This document shows positions 19,358 to 27,653 of a stretch of DNA of 64,000 nt, one piece after another. The notes under the pieces were generated by a model that was given only the letters and a program-made list of their open reading frames with translations, did not search any database and was not told the origin of the DNA. This DNA comes from Streptomyces akebiae (GTDB taxonomy: Bacteria > Actinomycetota > Actinomycetes > Streptomycetales > Streptomycetaceae). The position numbers and the translations under genes were made by a program. The stretch is taken from the NCBI RefSeq assembly GCF_019599145.1, contig NZ_CP080647.1, positions 1,054,001 to 1,118,000 of the forward strand. The letters run 5' to 3'. Within the stretch, counting starts at the first letter, position 1; each line of letters starts with the position of its first letter.

Positions 19358-19891
19358 TCAGGCGCCGCGCCCCAACGGCGTATCCACCCAGCCGAGCGGA
19401 TACAGTTCCGGGTCGTCCGATGCCGGGGCCAGGGGCTCCGCACCCGCCTCGTTGAACGCGGTGAGCGCGCCGACGAGCGCCGTCCGTTGGGCCGGAGCGA
19501 GCCGTTCGACGATCGTCGCGATCTCGGTGCGGCGCCGGGCGGTGACGTCGGCGACGGTGCGCCGCCCCTCGTCCGTGAGCTGGAGCATGGTCTCGCGGCG
19601 GTTGTCCGGGTTGATCTGCCGGTCGGCGAGCCCGGCCGCGATCAGTCGGTCGATCATCCGCATGGCGGTGGACGGCGCCACCTGAAGCAGGTCGGCGAGC
19701 ACGACGAGCTTGGTGGCACCACGGGTCGACAACACGACCAGCATGCGGAATTGCGGCAGCGTCACCCGTTCCTCGACCTCGGCCAGAGATCTCGCCGAGA
19801 CCGCCACCAGCAACCGCGACGCGGTGAGCACCGCTCGGGTGACCGCGTCGACATCGTCCATGCCCCTTGAGGGGGTCCTACGTTCCGCCAT
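19358..19891 (-). CDS. MarR-family transcriptional regulator
   Basis: 177 residues from ATG 19891 (AAGGGGGG just upstream); an ATG at 19861 with its own AAGGGG is an alternative. Winged-helix core: LPQFRMLVVLSTRGATKLVVLADLL, recognition helix VAPSTAMRMIDRLIAAGL, wing DRQINPDNRRETMLQLT. No cysteine lies at the OhrR sensing position, so ligand or effector is unknown. The gene stands alone between a broken SpoIIE-like gene and the broken cell-wall protein. Its stop codon abuts the latter in frame. Confidence 0.85.
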   Translation of the reverse strand: MAERRTPSRGMDDVDAVTRAVLTASRLLVAVSARSLAEVEERVTLPQFRMLVVLSTRGATKLVVLADLLQVAPSTAMRMIDRLIAAGLADRQINPDNRRETMLQLTDEGRRTVADVTARRRTEIATIVERLAPAQRTALVGALTAFNEAGAEPLAPASDDPELYPLGWVDTPLGRGA

Positions 19892-19925
19892 GCCCCCCTT
19901 TTTACGCGCTGAGGCACCCGCGCGC

Positions 19926-20190
19926 TCAATCGGTCGGAACGGATTTTCCCTTTCCATGACCGTGGTGGCGCAGCAGGAGCATCGCGGCGTCGTCGTGCGG
20001 CGGACCGGACGCGTGCCGCACCACATCCTCGCGCAGCGCGGTCAGCACGCGGCCCGAGTCAGGGTCTTCCAGCAGGTGGGACCGGTCGGCCAGCGGATGG
20101 AACGCGCCTCGCTGCTCACGCGCCTCGGTGACGCCGTCGGTGTACAGCAGTAGTTGCTCACCCGGCTCGAAGGCCTGCCGAACGCCTGCA
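19926..20190 (-). pseudogene. SpoIIE/PP2C-type serine phosphatase, C-terminal fragment
   Basis: About 85 residues match the end of SpoIIE-domain phosphatases that act on anti-anti-sigma factors: FEPGEQLLLYTDGVTEARE, PLADRSHLLEDPDSG, and HDDAAMLLLRHH. The catalytic N-terminal part, with the first metal-binding Asp residues, is absent; the sequence upstream has no relation to it. Streptomyces have dozens of such phosphatases with sensor domains. This piece is a relic. Confidence 0.72.
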
Positions 20191-20380
20191 CAGACGCCGT
20201 CTTCGCCCACATGCCGCTGTGCATGACCTTGTCCACCGAGGAGATCGCGCGGCCTCAGTCCCCTCTGCGCGTTCGTCCGCACCGTCTGCCACACCGGCGG
20301 CACCGACCGCGGCGGTGTGGGCGTGTGGGACCAGGCGCCCGCCCCGCCCCCGTACCGCTCTACGGGGCTACCCTGCCGAC

Positions 20381-21253
20381 GTGCCCTCCATCTATCGCAA
20401 CGCGAAGTGTCGGCAGCAAGTACGAGCCTGGTGTCTTGAACGGCTCAGTGAGTGGAGTGTGCCGCACCAGCGCCGTGAGATCCCTACGACCGTCGGCGTC
20501 ACCAGCGTCATCACCATGGGGCCCGACCGGGCGCCGGCCGTCGTGCTGGTGCCCGGGACGAACACCAACGGTGCTGTCTGCCGCCACCTGGCCGCGGCGC
20601 TCGGCGCCCGCTGGCCCACCGTCGTGCTCGACGTGCCCGGGCAGCCCGGTCTGAGCGCGGACGTCCGCCCACGCCGGGGACGGTCCACGTGGTACGGGCG
20701 ATGGCTCACCGAGGCATTGGAGCAGGCTGTGCCGGGACCGGCCCTGCTCGTCGGGCATTCGCTGGGCGGCGCCGTCGTGCTCGCCTCCGACTCCCCGCGC
20801 ATCGCCGGGCGGTTGTTGCTCTCCAGTGCCGGGCTGGTGCGGCTGCGGGTCCCGACGGGCGTGGTGGCGTCCACCGTGCCGTGGCTCGCCCGGCCGACTC
20901 CGCCGAGGACCGCCCGGGTGCTGCGTCGGATGATGGCCTTTGACGGGCGGGTGCCTGACGAGCTCACGGAGTGGATGACGCTGGTCGCCCGCTGCTGTCA
21001 CAGCAGTCTCGCCCCTCCCCCGCTGTCGCCCGAGCTGCTGGCCGAACGCCGGTCAACGCCGTGCCTTGTGGCCACGGGGCGCCATGACGTCTTCCTGCCG
21101 CCCCGGCGCCTCGGCCCGGCCGCCCGACGGCACCTCGGCGCCCGGCTCCACGTCGTGGACGGCTCGGGTCATCTACTGCTCGACGAGTCGCCTGACGAGG
21201 TCGTCGCTCTGGTGGCTCAGGCGCTGGACTCGGCGTTCGGGGACGCCGAGTAG
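20381..21253 (+). CDS. Alpha/beta hydrolase
   Basis: 290 residues from GTG 20381. Hydrolase fold with oxyanion strand VVLVPGTNTNGAV, nucleophile elbow LLVGHSLGGAVV, and C-terminal ATGRHDVFLPP (Asp) and VDGSGHLLLDESPDEV (His). It is probably an esterase, lactonase or C-C hydrolase; substrate unassigned. A TACCCT -10-like hexamer ends seven bases before the start, which suits a leaderless mRNA. The N-terminal 35 residues (YRNAKCRQQVRAWC) resemble the start of actinobacterial hydrolases acting with small regulators. Flanked by gene fragments on both sides. Confidence 0.78.
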   Translation: MPSIYRNAKCRQQVRAWCLERLSEWSVPHQRREIPTTVGVTSVITMGPDRAPAVVLVPGTNTNGAVCRHLAAALGARWPTVVLDVPGQPGLSADVRPRRGRSTWYGRWLTEALEQAVPGPALLVGHSLGGAVVLASDSPRIAGRLLLSSAGLVRLRVPTGVVASTVPWLARPTPPRTARVLRRMMAFDGRVPDELTEWMTLVARCCHSSLAPPPLSPELLAERRSTPCLVATGRHDVFLPPRRLGPAARRHLGARLHVVDGSGHLLLDESPDEVVALVAQALDSAFGDAE

Positions 21254-21284
21254 CAGGAGACACGGCCGGCCAAACCCAGGGTGC

Positions 21285-21508
21285 TCATCGGTCGAGCACC
21301 GGCCCCGCCGTGTCCAACGCCGCGCCGGCCTGGAGTATGAACCTGACCGGGTAGCGACCGCCCACCGCGGCACGTGGTTCGATCTCCTCGCCGGGCCAGC
21401 CGTCCACGTCCAGCGGTCTGGGTGATGTGGCACATCGCCGTCTCACCCGAGTACGACTGCCAGTTGGTGATCGACACGAACGAAACGTCCGTGTTGAACA
21501 GGCGCCGT
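21285..21508 (-). pseudogene. KdpA fragment joined to unknown tail
   Basis: Minus strand from about 21505: LFNTDVSFVSITNWQSYSGE then TAMCHITQT, which matches the signature region of the potassium-transporting ATPase subunit KdpA (usual NTAVSFVTNTNWQ.YSGE). Only about 30 residues remain. Downstream in another frame, LDVDGWPGEEIEPRAAVGG and RYPVRFILQAGAALDTAGP look protein-like but unassigned. The piece touches the stop of nhaA. No other kdp gene is seen in the window. Confidence 0.6.
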
Positions 21509-22825
21509 TCAGCTCGTGCCCTCCACACCATCGCGGCCGGAGGCGGTGCGCTGGTAGATGTCGGGGATTCCGTCGGCATCGTCGTCCCGGGTCTCGGCCT
21601 CCCACAGGCGGCGGTAGATCCCATTTCGGCGCTTGATGAGCAGCGCCGCTCCGGCCGCGGCGATCAGTGAGCCGAGCAGGACGGCGGCCTTGATGTGCTC
21701 GACGTCGGCCGGGTCGGTGAAGGCGAGTTCACCGATCAGGAGGGCGACGGTGAAGCCGATCCCGGCCAGGACCGCGAGGGCGAACACGTCCGCCCATGCC
21801 AGGTCCGGATTGAGGCGGGCCCGGGTGAAGCGGGCGGCCAGGTAGGTGCCGGCGAAGATCCCGACCGTCTTGCCCACGACCAGGCCCAACACCACGCCCA
21901 ACGGCTCCGGGCGGGTGAAGACCTCGCCCAGAGCCTCGGTCGACACACTCACCCCTGCGGCGAACAGCGCGAACAGCGGCACCGCCACGCCGGCCGACAC
22001 CGGCCGCAGCAGATGCTCGGTCCGCTCCCCGGGTGAGGCGTCCTCGCCCTCGTCCCGGGTAGTCCGCAGGATCAGGCCCATGGCCACACCGGCGACCGTC
22101 GCGTGCACGCCGCCGTTGTACATCAGCGCCCAGATCACCACACCGAGCGGGACGTACCACCACCAGCCACGCACCCGGAAGCGCTGCAGCAGAGAGAAGA
22201 CGACCAGTCCGGCCACGGCTCCGGCGAGGGCGACGGGGTTCAGGTCGCTGGTGAAGAAGACGGCTATGACCAGGATCGCGCCGAGGTCGTCGACCACCGC
22301 CAGGGTCAGCAGGAAGGCTCGCAGGGCGGACGGCAGATGGGTGGAGAGCACCGCGAGAACCGCGAGCGCGAAGGCGATGTCAGTGGCCATCGGCACCGCC
22401 CAGCCCTGACCGTTTCCCCCGCCGATCCCGGTGGTGGCCAGGTAGACGGCGGCGGGCACCGCCATGCCGCACAGGGCCGCGACGACGGGCAGGGCAGCGG
22501 TGGCCGGGGTCCGCAGCTCACCCACGACCAGCTCGCGCTTCAGCTCGATCCCGGCGACCAGGAAGAAGACGGCCAGGAGCCCGTCCGCCGTCCAGTGCCC
22601 CACCGACAGATCCAGGCCGAGTGCGGGTATCCCGAAGTGGAAGTCGCGGATGTCCTCGTACGTGCCGCTCCACGGGGTGTTCGCCCACACCAGTGCCACC
22701 ACGGCCGCCGCCAACAGCACCAGTCCGCCGACCGTCTCCGTGCGCAGGGCGCGGGCCACCCGCACTTGCTCCGGCCAGGGCAGCAGGCCGAGGAACACTG
22801 AACGCTCACGCCGACCGTCGCGCAT
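21509..22825 (-). CDS. nhaA: Na+/H+ antiporter NhaA
   Basis: 438 residues from ATG 22825 (GGAGG about 12 bases upstream); an ATG at 22846 is an alternative. Inner-membrane electrogenic Na+/H+ exchanger. Family segments: VWANTPWSGTYEDI, FFLVAGIELKRELVVGEL, and WAVPMATDIAFALAVLAVL, followed by LTLAVVDDLGAILVIAVF with the paired aspartates that bind Na+, and HATVAGVAMGLI. The C-terminus extends with DDDADGIPDIYQ, an EF-hand/thrombospondin-type Ca-binding-like loop, unusual for NhaA. It opens the ion-homeostasis part of the window. Confidence 0.93.
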   Translation of the reverse strand: MRDGRRERSVFLGLLPWPEQVRVARALRTETVGGLVLLAAAVVALVWANTPWSGTYEDIRDFHFGIPALGLDLSVGHWTADGLLAVFFLVAGIELKRELVVGELRTPATAALPVVAALCGMAVPAAVYLATTGIGGGNGQGWAVPMATDIAFALAVLAVLSTHLPSALRAFLLTLAVVDDLGAILVIAVFFTSDLNPVALAGAVAGLVVFSLLQRFRVRGWWWYVPLGVVIWALMYNGGVHATVAGVAMGLILRTTRDEGEDASPGERTEHLLRPVSAGVAVPLFALFAAGVSVSTEALGEVFTRPEPLGVVLGLVVGKTVGIFAGTYLAARFTRARLNPDLAWADVFALAVLAGIGFTVALLIGELAFTDPADVEHIKAAVLLGSLIAAAGAALLIKRRNGIYRRLWEAETRDDDADGIPDIYQRTASGRDGVEGTS

Positions 22826-23002
22826 CCGGGGAGACCTCCACAGCATCGGGTTTCGGGCATACGTGCCCCTACGACGCCGACCAGACTTCCCGGCACACCC
22901 CGCGTCGCTTGACGCGTTCTTTACACCCTATCCGCGACCACCGCGGGTATGCGGACCGGCTGCCCCCGGATGCGACGCCTCACCGTGATCGTCGTCACGG
23001 CG
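22826..23002. other. Intergenic region, nothing identified
   Basis: About 180 bases between nhaA (start) and the pucR-type gene (stop). No hairpin or motif of note. Confidence 0.35.
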
Positions 23003-24073
23003 TCAGTCGGGTTTCGCCGGCCAGTCCAGCAGCCGGGCTCCGATCACCGCGGTCTGCAGGGTGTAGCGGTGGACGGGGTCGGAGGGGTCCGCGCCGGTGA
23101 GCTTGTGGATGCGTTCCAGGCGGTAGGTGAAGGCGCGCACGCTGAGAGAGAGCCGCCGCGCCGCCTCGGCGGCCACGCACCCGGAGTCGAAATAGGCGGT
23201 AAGGGTGTCCAGCAGCGACTGGGCGCCGCCGCGAGCTCCGCGCAGCGGGCCGAGGGCGCTCTCCACCAGGTCGGCCATGGCCTGCCGGTCGCGGGTGAGG
23301 ACCGGGTAGACGAGAAGGTCGGCCGCGTGCAGCACCGGTTCGTCGAGTTCGAGGCGTTCGCCCAGGTCAAGGGCGTTCAGGGCTTCCTCGTAGGACTGGA
23401 CGACGCCGGCGGCGCCGGGTTGCGGACGGCCGATTCCCACCTGACCGCCGCCGGTGGCCGCGAACGCCTGCTTCGCGAAGTGGGCGAGCACCTCGCCCTG
23501 GTCTCCCGGGGCGATGCACACCAGTCGGCCGTCCTTGGTGGTGAGCAGGATGCTGCGGTCACCGAACCGGCCGATCAGCGCGTGCTCCACCTCCCGCAGA
23601 ACCGTGTCCCCCTCCTCGTACGCGGCCGTGCCGCGTGCCACGGCCACCGCGTGCTCGTACGACAGCCGCAGCCCGTACCGTTCCGCGCGCTGGGCCAGGC
23701 GGCCCAGGTCGCTGCGGCCGTACAGCAGGTCGTCGATGAACTCACGGCGAGCGGCTTCCTCCTGGCGCACGGCGAGGCGCTGGGCCCGCTCATAGCCTTC
23801 GGCGAAGGCGTCCACGGCCTGCGTCACCGCGCCCAGCACGTCGTCGACGGAAACACGGTTCCCGGTCGGCCAGTGCGACCGGGTCGCGGCCAGGTGAGCG
23901 CCGACCATGGCCCGCAGTCCGAGGCCCGCCTCCGCCGCCTGCTCACCCAGCGCACGGCGCGAATCCAGTTCACTCCGGGTCAGCCGACGCCCGGTCGCCG
24001 AGGCGTCCGCGAGGATGTCGGCATACCCCTCCAGGTACTCGTCGTACTCCCCGGACGCGCCCCGCCCCGCCAT
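23003..24073 (-). CDS. PucR/CdaR-family regulator
   Basis: 356 residues from ATG 24073 with GGGGGT 7 bases upstream. The N-terminal half is helical with conserved LLADASATGRRLTRSELDS-like sequence, then a GGDEF-derived middle part (VQSYEEALNALDLGERL). The C-terminus is the PucR helix-turn-helix: LLDTLTAYFDSGCVAAEAAR, RLSLSVRAFTYRLERIHKLTG. This family regulates purine, proline and sugar-diacid metabolism and other pathways, often through metabolite binding. It diverges from the CPA1 antiporter; the palindrome at 24154-24170 in between is repeated at other promoters of this region, so this regulator is a candidate for the one that binds it. Confidence 0.85.
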   Translation of the reverse strand: MAGRGASGEYDEYLEGYADILADASATGRRLTRSELDSRRALGEQAAEAGLGLRAMVGAHLAATRSHWPTGNRVSVDDVLGAVTQAVDAFAEGYERAQRLAVRQEEAARREFIDDLLYGRSDLGRLAQRAERYGLRLSYEHAVAVARGTAAYEEGDTVLREVEHALIGRFGDRSILLTTKDGRLVCIAPGDQGEVLAHFAKQAFAATGGGQVGIGRPQPGAAGVVQSYEEALNALDLGERLELDEPVLHAADLLVYPVLTRDRQAMADLVESALGPLRGARGGAQSLLDTLTAYFDSGCVAAEAARRLSLSVRAFTYRLERIHKLTGADPSDPVHRYTLQTAVIGARLLDWPAKPD

Positions 24074-24153
24074 GTGAGTACCCCCGATGTCGATGCCTTG
24101 TTGACGCCTTTCTAGCGCATGCCCACAGCTGTGACTCCGTACAGGTCGGCTCG

Positions 24154-24170
24154 CTGCCGGCCTCCGGCAG
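24154..24170. promoter_or_regulatory. Shared inverted repeat, copy 1 (CTGCCGG-N3-CCGGCAG)
   Basis: CTGCCGG (24154-24160), CCT, CCGGCAG (24164-24170), a perfect 17-bp inverted repeat between the pucR-type gene and the cation antiporter. Related copies occur at 26363-26383, 29793-29809 and 33053-33071. Confidence 0.5.
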
Positions 24171-24470
24171 TTGTCGAAGGCGCTGGCATGCCGACGGTCG
24201 GCAAGGCGTCGCTGCCCGCCGAGGGCCGGGACTCCGACGGCCAGGGCAGGGACGGTCACATGTCCTGGAGGTGGATCTGACGGATCTTCGGCATCTCGGC
24301 CCAGTCGGCTGTGGGCGTTCTTCACCGCCCTGCGGGCCGCGCGGGCACGCGGAACGCGGACAAGACCCTGTCAGTGCGGCGTAAGGAACGTGTAGGGTTC
24401 CCCGCGGTGTGCCGGGAAGCCTGGTCGGCGGTTTTGGGAGAGCTCTCTTCGCCGATCGGGGGTCGCAGGC

Positions 24471-25703
24471 ATGGTGCTCGTCATGGTTTTCGGGGTGGCA
24501 CTGCTCATCGCGGTGCTGCTGTCAGGTCTGGCCGCCCGGACCGTTCTGTCGACATCGCTGCTGTTCCTGGTCGGCGGGGCGCTCGTCAGCGACGGCTTTC
24601 TGGGGCTGATCCACATCACGCCGGACAGCGAGATCGTGTCCGTGACCGCCGACCTCGCCCTGTTCGCGGTGCTGTTCACCGACGGCATGCACGTTTCCTT
24701 CCCCAAGCTGCGCGAGAACTGGCGCAACCCGGCCCGCGCGCTCGGGCTCGGCATGCCCCTGGCGTTCGTCGGCATGGCACTGATCACGCACTACGTGGTG
24801 GGTCTTGACTGGACGACCTCCTTCCTCGTCGGCGCCGTACTCGCGCCCACCGACCCGGTGTTCGCCTCCGCGATCGTCGGCCGCAAGGAAGTCCCGGCGA
24901 AACTGCGGCAGCTGCTGAACGTGGAGAGCGGCATCAACGACGGCCTCGCCCTTCCCGTCGTCCTCATCCTGATCGCCGCGGCCGGCCCGACCTCCGGGCA
25001 CGCCGAGGCATCCCTGGGCAAGATCGCCCTGGAGCTGGTCCTCGGGCTGGTCTTCGGTATCGCCCTGCCCTACATCGTCATCGAACTCGTACGGTTCCGG
25101 CTGCTGGGCGCCGAACCCAAGCTGCAGCCGCTGCTGCCCCTGGCGATCGGGGTGACCCTGTACGCGGTCTGCCACCTCACGCACGCCAACCCCTACCTCG
25201 CCGCGTTCTCCGCCGGCGCCGTGCTGACCGCCCGGTCCCTGGAGGCGAAGGAGGCGTTCGAACCACTCGGCGAGGCGCTCGCCGAGCTGGCCAAGTTCGC
25301 GGCACTGCTGGTCTTCGGCGCGCTGCTGACACCATCGCTCTTCGGGGACCTGTCCTTCGGCGGATACGTCGCCGTGGTCCTCGCCATCGTGCTGATCCGC
25401 CCGGCCTCCCTGCTGCTCTCCCTGCTCGGCACGCGGTTCACCCGCCAGGAGAAGCTGGTCGCGGCCTGGTTCGGCCCGAAGGGCTTCGCGTCCGTGGTCT
25501 ACGGGCTGCTCGTGCTGCAGGCCGGAATCCCGCAAGGCCAGGAAGCGTTCACCCTCATCGCCGTCTGCATCGCCTTCTCGATCATCGCGCACAGCTCCAC
25601 CGACGTACCGATCGCCCGCCTCTTCGACGTGGACGACCTCGCCGGAATCCCCGCCGGACACAAGGGCGACGATCAGCGGCCCGAGGCCCACGTGGTGGCC
25701 TGA
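24471..25703 (+). CDS. CPA1-family cation/proton antiporter (NhaP-like)
   Basis: 410 residues from ATG 24471, with GGGGG about 9-13 bases upstream; ATG 24483 is an alternative. Monovalent cation/H+ exchanger of the inner membrane, 12-13 helices. Diagnostic CPA1 segments are VGAVLAPTDPVFASAIVG and NVESGINDGLALPVVLIL (the ND pair in the ion site), plus FGPKGFASVVYGLLVL near the end. The tail ends at IARLFDVDDLAG without a large regulatory domain. It lies divergent to a PucR-type regulator with the shared palindrome between them, and near nhaA, so the region has two distinct antiporters. Confidence 0.9.
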   Translation: MVLVMVFGVALLIAVLLSGLAARTVLSTSLLFLVGGALVSDGFLGLIHITPDSEIVSVTADLALFAVLFTDGMHVSFPKLRENWRNPARALGLGMPLAFVGMALITHYVVGLDWTTSFLVGAVLAPTDPVFASAIVGRKEVPAKLRQLLNVESGINDGLALPVVLILIAAAGPTSGHAEASLGKIALELVLGLVFGIALPYIVIELVRFRLLGAEPKLQPLLPLAIGVTLYAVCHLTHANPYLAAFSAGAVLTARSLEAKEAFEPLGEALAELAKFAALLVFGALLTPSLFGDLSFGGYVAVVLAIVLIRPASLLLSLLGTRFTRQEKLVAAWFGPKGFASVVYGLLVLQAGIPQGQEAFTLIAVCIAFSIIAHSSTDVPIARLFDVDDLAGIPAGHKGDDQRPEAHVVA

Positions 25704-25800
25704 AGGAGCGGGGAGATGTGGCCCGGCGCGGTCGGACGCAGGACGCCGGAGCTCGGCCGGACCCGCTCACCGGGCAGAGACAGCAGGAGGGGCACCCTCG

Positions 25801-26214
25801 ATGACCGGGTTCTCGGACGACGGCTCCCCTGACGGTCGACCGTTACGACTGAGCCGCGTCACCGCCGCCGCTCCGAACGGCCCGGTCGAGTTGGTCCTGA
25901 CCGGCCCGTGCGGCCGTGTCATCGGCCGACTTCGTTTCCGTACCTGCCGGACGTGCCGCACCGGGCGCATCCTGAACCTCTGGATCTGCGACGAGTGGCA
26001 AAACCAAGGGCTGGGGCGAGAGCTCGTGTGTTTCCTGTTGGCCCAGTGTCGCGGCTACCGGTGGAACACCACCCTGCAGAGCCGCCGCGGGCGTGCGTTC
26101 TTCACGGCGATGGCCCAAGAAACCGCCGTGAGCCTGCACCACGGCAGCCCGTTGTGCCCCCATCTGATGGGCCGGCTCCGCCGGACCTGGCGCTGCCTGC
26201 CGCACACCCGCTGA
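25801..26214 (+). CDS. GNAT-like acetyltransferase, divergent
   Basis: 137 residues; ATG 25801 follows AGGAGGGG. The only clear family element is the acetyl-CoA pyrophosphate loop: WQNQGLGRELVCFLLAQC corresponds to Q/RxxGxG/A. Before it, LVLTGPCGRVIGRLRFRTC looks like the beta2-beta3 hairpin of a short GNAT fold. After it, YRWNTTLQSRRGRAFF includes the usual residues preceding the last strands. The domain is short (about 90 residues). Substrate unknown. It is downstream of the antiporter by 98 bases and could be co-transcribed with it. Confidence 0.6.
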   Translation: MTGFSDDGSPDGRPLRLSRVTAAAPNGPVELVLTGPCGRVIGRLRFRTCRTCRTGRILNLWICDEWQNQGLGRELVCFLLAQCRGYRWNTTLQSRRGRAFFTAMAQETAVSLHHGSPLCPHLMGRLRRTWRCLPHTR

Positions 26215-26362
26215 CGGCTTCTCTCCGCGCGGTCGGTCCTCCCGGCCCCTACCGGATCGCCCCACGCCGTCCGACCGGCCGTCAACGGTGCTTGATCACC
26301 AGGAGCTGCGGCCGGGGCGTAGGTGGATTTCTGACGGAAACCGGCATTCGGACCGTGGGGAA

Positions 26363-26383
26363 CACTGCCGGGTTCCGGCAGTG
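26363..26383. promoter_or_regulatory. Shared inverted repeat, copy 2
   Basis: CACTGCCGG (26363-26371), GTT, CCGGCAGTG (26375-26383): perfect 9-bp arms with the same core as copy 1, 120 bases upstream of the Rv1733c-family gene. Confidence 0.55.
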
Positions 26384-26502
26384 CGGCCACCACGGCTGCG
26401 CGCGCAGGATAAGTGTGGGGAGCCTGGGCGGCGGTCCCGTGCCCTGCATCGTCTCGGCCTGCTGCACTGGGACCCCCGGTACTCACGAAGGGGTGTCGGC
26501 CG

Positions 26503-27084
26503 ATGGCGACGGCACCGTACGCCAGAATTCGATGCTGGCGGTGGCGGCGAAACCCGCTACGGCGGCTCAGCGACGTCATCGAAGCCTGGATCATCCTCGC
26601 TGGATGGGTGTTGGCCCTGGCGGGCGGCCTGTACGCGGGGCTGGCAGGGGCAGACGCGGTCCAGCGGTCCGCCGACCGGCAGCGGACGGAGCGCCGCGAG
26701 GTGCCCGCTGCACTCGTGGAAGACGCCAAGGGCCAGGTGCCCGCCAGGGCAGCCGGCGATCCCCGGGTGTGGGCGACGGTCCGCTGGACCGCGCCGGACG
26801 GTTCGGCACGTACTGGTAAGGCCAGGGTGCCGGCCACCAGTCCTGCCGGCGAGCAGGTCACGGTCTGGATCGACAAGAGCGGTCACCTCACCGCCCCGCC
26901 CCTGACCGACGGGCAGGCGCGATCCCATGCGGCCGCCGGGGGGTTGCTGGTCGCCGTCGGGGCCGGTGGCATCGTCCTGGCCGCTGTCTCCGTCGCACGC
27001 TTCCACTTGAATCAGCGGCGGATGCGGCAGTGGGCCGTGGAGTGGGAGCGGATCGACACGCGGTGGGGGAGGAAAGCGGGCTGA
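26503..27084 (+). CDS. Rv1733c-family membrane protein
   Basis: 193 residues from ATG 26503 (GAAGGGG about 13 bases upstream). Two membrane helices (VIEAWIILAGWVLALAGGLY and GGLLVAVGAGGIVLAAVSVA) flank a soluble beta-rich loop with WATVRWTAPDGSARTGKARV and GEQVTVWIDKSG. This layout, with the N-terminal RRNPLRRLSDVIEAW, is that of the Rv1733c family. The Mycobacterium tuberculosis member belongs to the DosR dormancy regulon; Streptomyces homologues are numerous and their biochemical role is unknown. Its promoter region carries the inverted repeat shared with other genes of this stress island. Confidence 0.8.
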   Translation: MATAPYARIRCWRWRRNPLRRLSDVIEAWIILAGWVLALAGGLYAGLAGADAVQRSADRQRTERREVPAALVEDAKGQVPARAAGDPRVWATVRWTAPDGSARTGKARVPATSPAGEQVTVWIDKSGHLTAPPLTDGQARSHAAAGGLLVAVGAGGIVLAAVSVARFHLNQRRMRQWAVEWERIDTRWGRKAG

Positions 27085-27148
27085 CCGGATCAGTCAGCCA
27101 GTGAGAGCGAGCGGGGCGCGGGGTCGGCCCCGCCAATCGGTCAGCCAC

Positions 27149-27505
27149 TCATCGCGACCGGCCGCTGATGCCGTCAGCCTGGTCGACCGCCTGTGCTCGC
27201 GCGGCCCGCCGGTAGAACCACTCGCCCAGCTGCGATCCGGCCACCAGCCCTCCCGCGAAGACGAGGATTCCGCCCTGCACCACGGAAGCGAGAAAACCGG
27301 CGTCCGCGGAGTCCAGGTCGCTCCACCGCAGCAACGGGCCCGTCAGCCCGCCGAGCCAGATCACCAGCAGTGCGACACCCCGGACGCGGATACTCCAAGG
27401 GCTCGTACGGCTACGGACTCGCTTGGGTGCCCAGCCCCGCAGCGAGGCGACGGCCACGGGGAGGGCGAATGCCGACCAGCCGATCAGCCAGAGCCACAGA
27501 AACAT
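27149..27505 (-). CDS. Small hypothetical membrane protein
   Basis: 118 residues from ATG 27505, with GGAGGT 9 bases upstream. Three hydrophobic segments: the first at residues 1-22 (LWLIGWSAFALPVAVASL), a second around GVALLVIWLGGLTGPLL, and a third around GGILVFAGGLVAGSQLG, followed by a basic tail. No family recognised. It is downstream of, and on the same strand as, the flotillin gene, but a strong hairpin separates them. It converges with the Rv1733c-family gene (65 bases between stops). Confidence 0.65.
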   Translation of the reverse strand: MFLWLWLIGWSAFALPVAVASLRGWAPKRVRSRTSPWSIRVRGVALLVIWLGGLTGPLLRWSDLDSADAGFLASVVQGGILVFAGGLVAGSQLGEWFYRRAARAQAVDQADGISGRSR

Positions 27506-27600
27506 CACTCGCACCTCCGTACGAACAGCCGCCCCGGCGGCGAAGAACCCGCACCCTTGCTCCGGTGCGATGCAAGACAGCTCCAGCGCCTTCTCGCACA

Positions 27601-27634
27601 AGCCCGGGCGGTTGGTTGCAGGACCGCCCGGGCT
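27601..27634. terminator. Hairpin after flotillin gene
   Basis: AGCCCGGGCGGT (27601-27612) and ACCGCCCGGGCT (27623-27634), a perfect 12-bp stem with a 10-base loop, 20 bases past the flotillin stop. On the plus strand it is followed by TTTCTCTCTC. Confidence 0.75.
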
Positions 27635-27653
27635 TTCTCTCTCGATGTCGGCG

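Noticed and set aside
16663..19443. Long N-terminal extension of the aldo/keto reductase frame
   Set aside because: The true start at 17646 has a good ribosome-binding site; the extension crosses GH43 in antisense.
24471..24482. DosR-type box before the Rv1733c-family or antiporter gene
   Set aside because: Upstream sequences were read for the GGGACT-type dyad; only weak partial matches were found.
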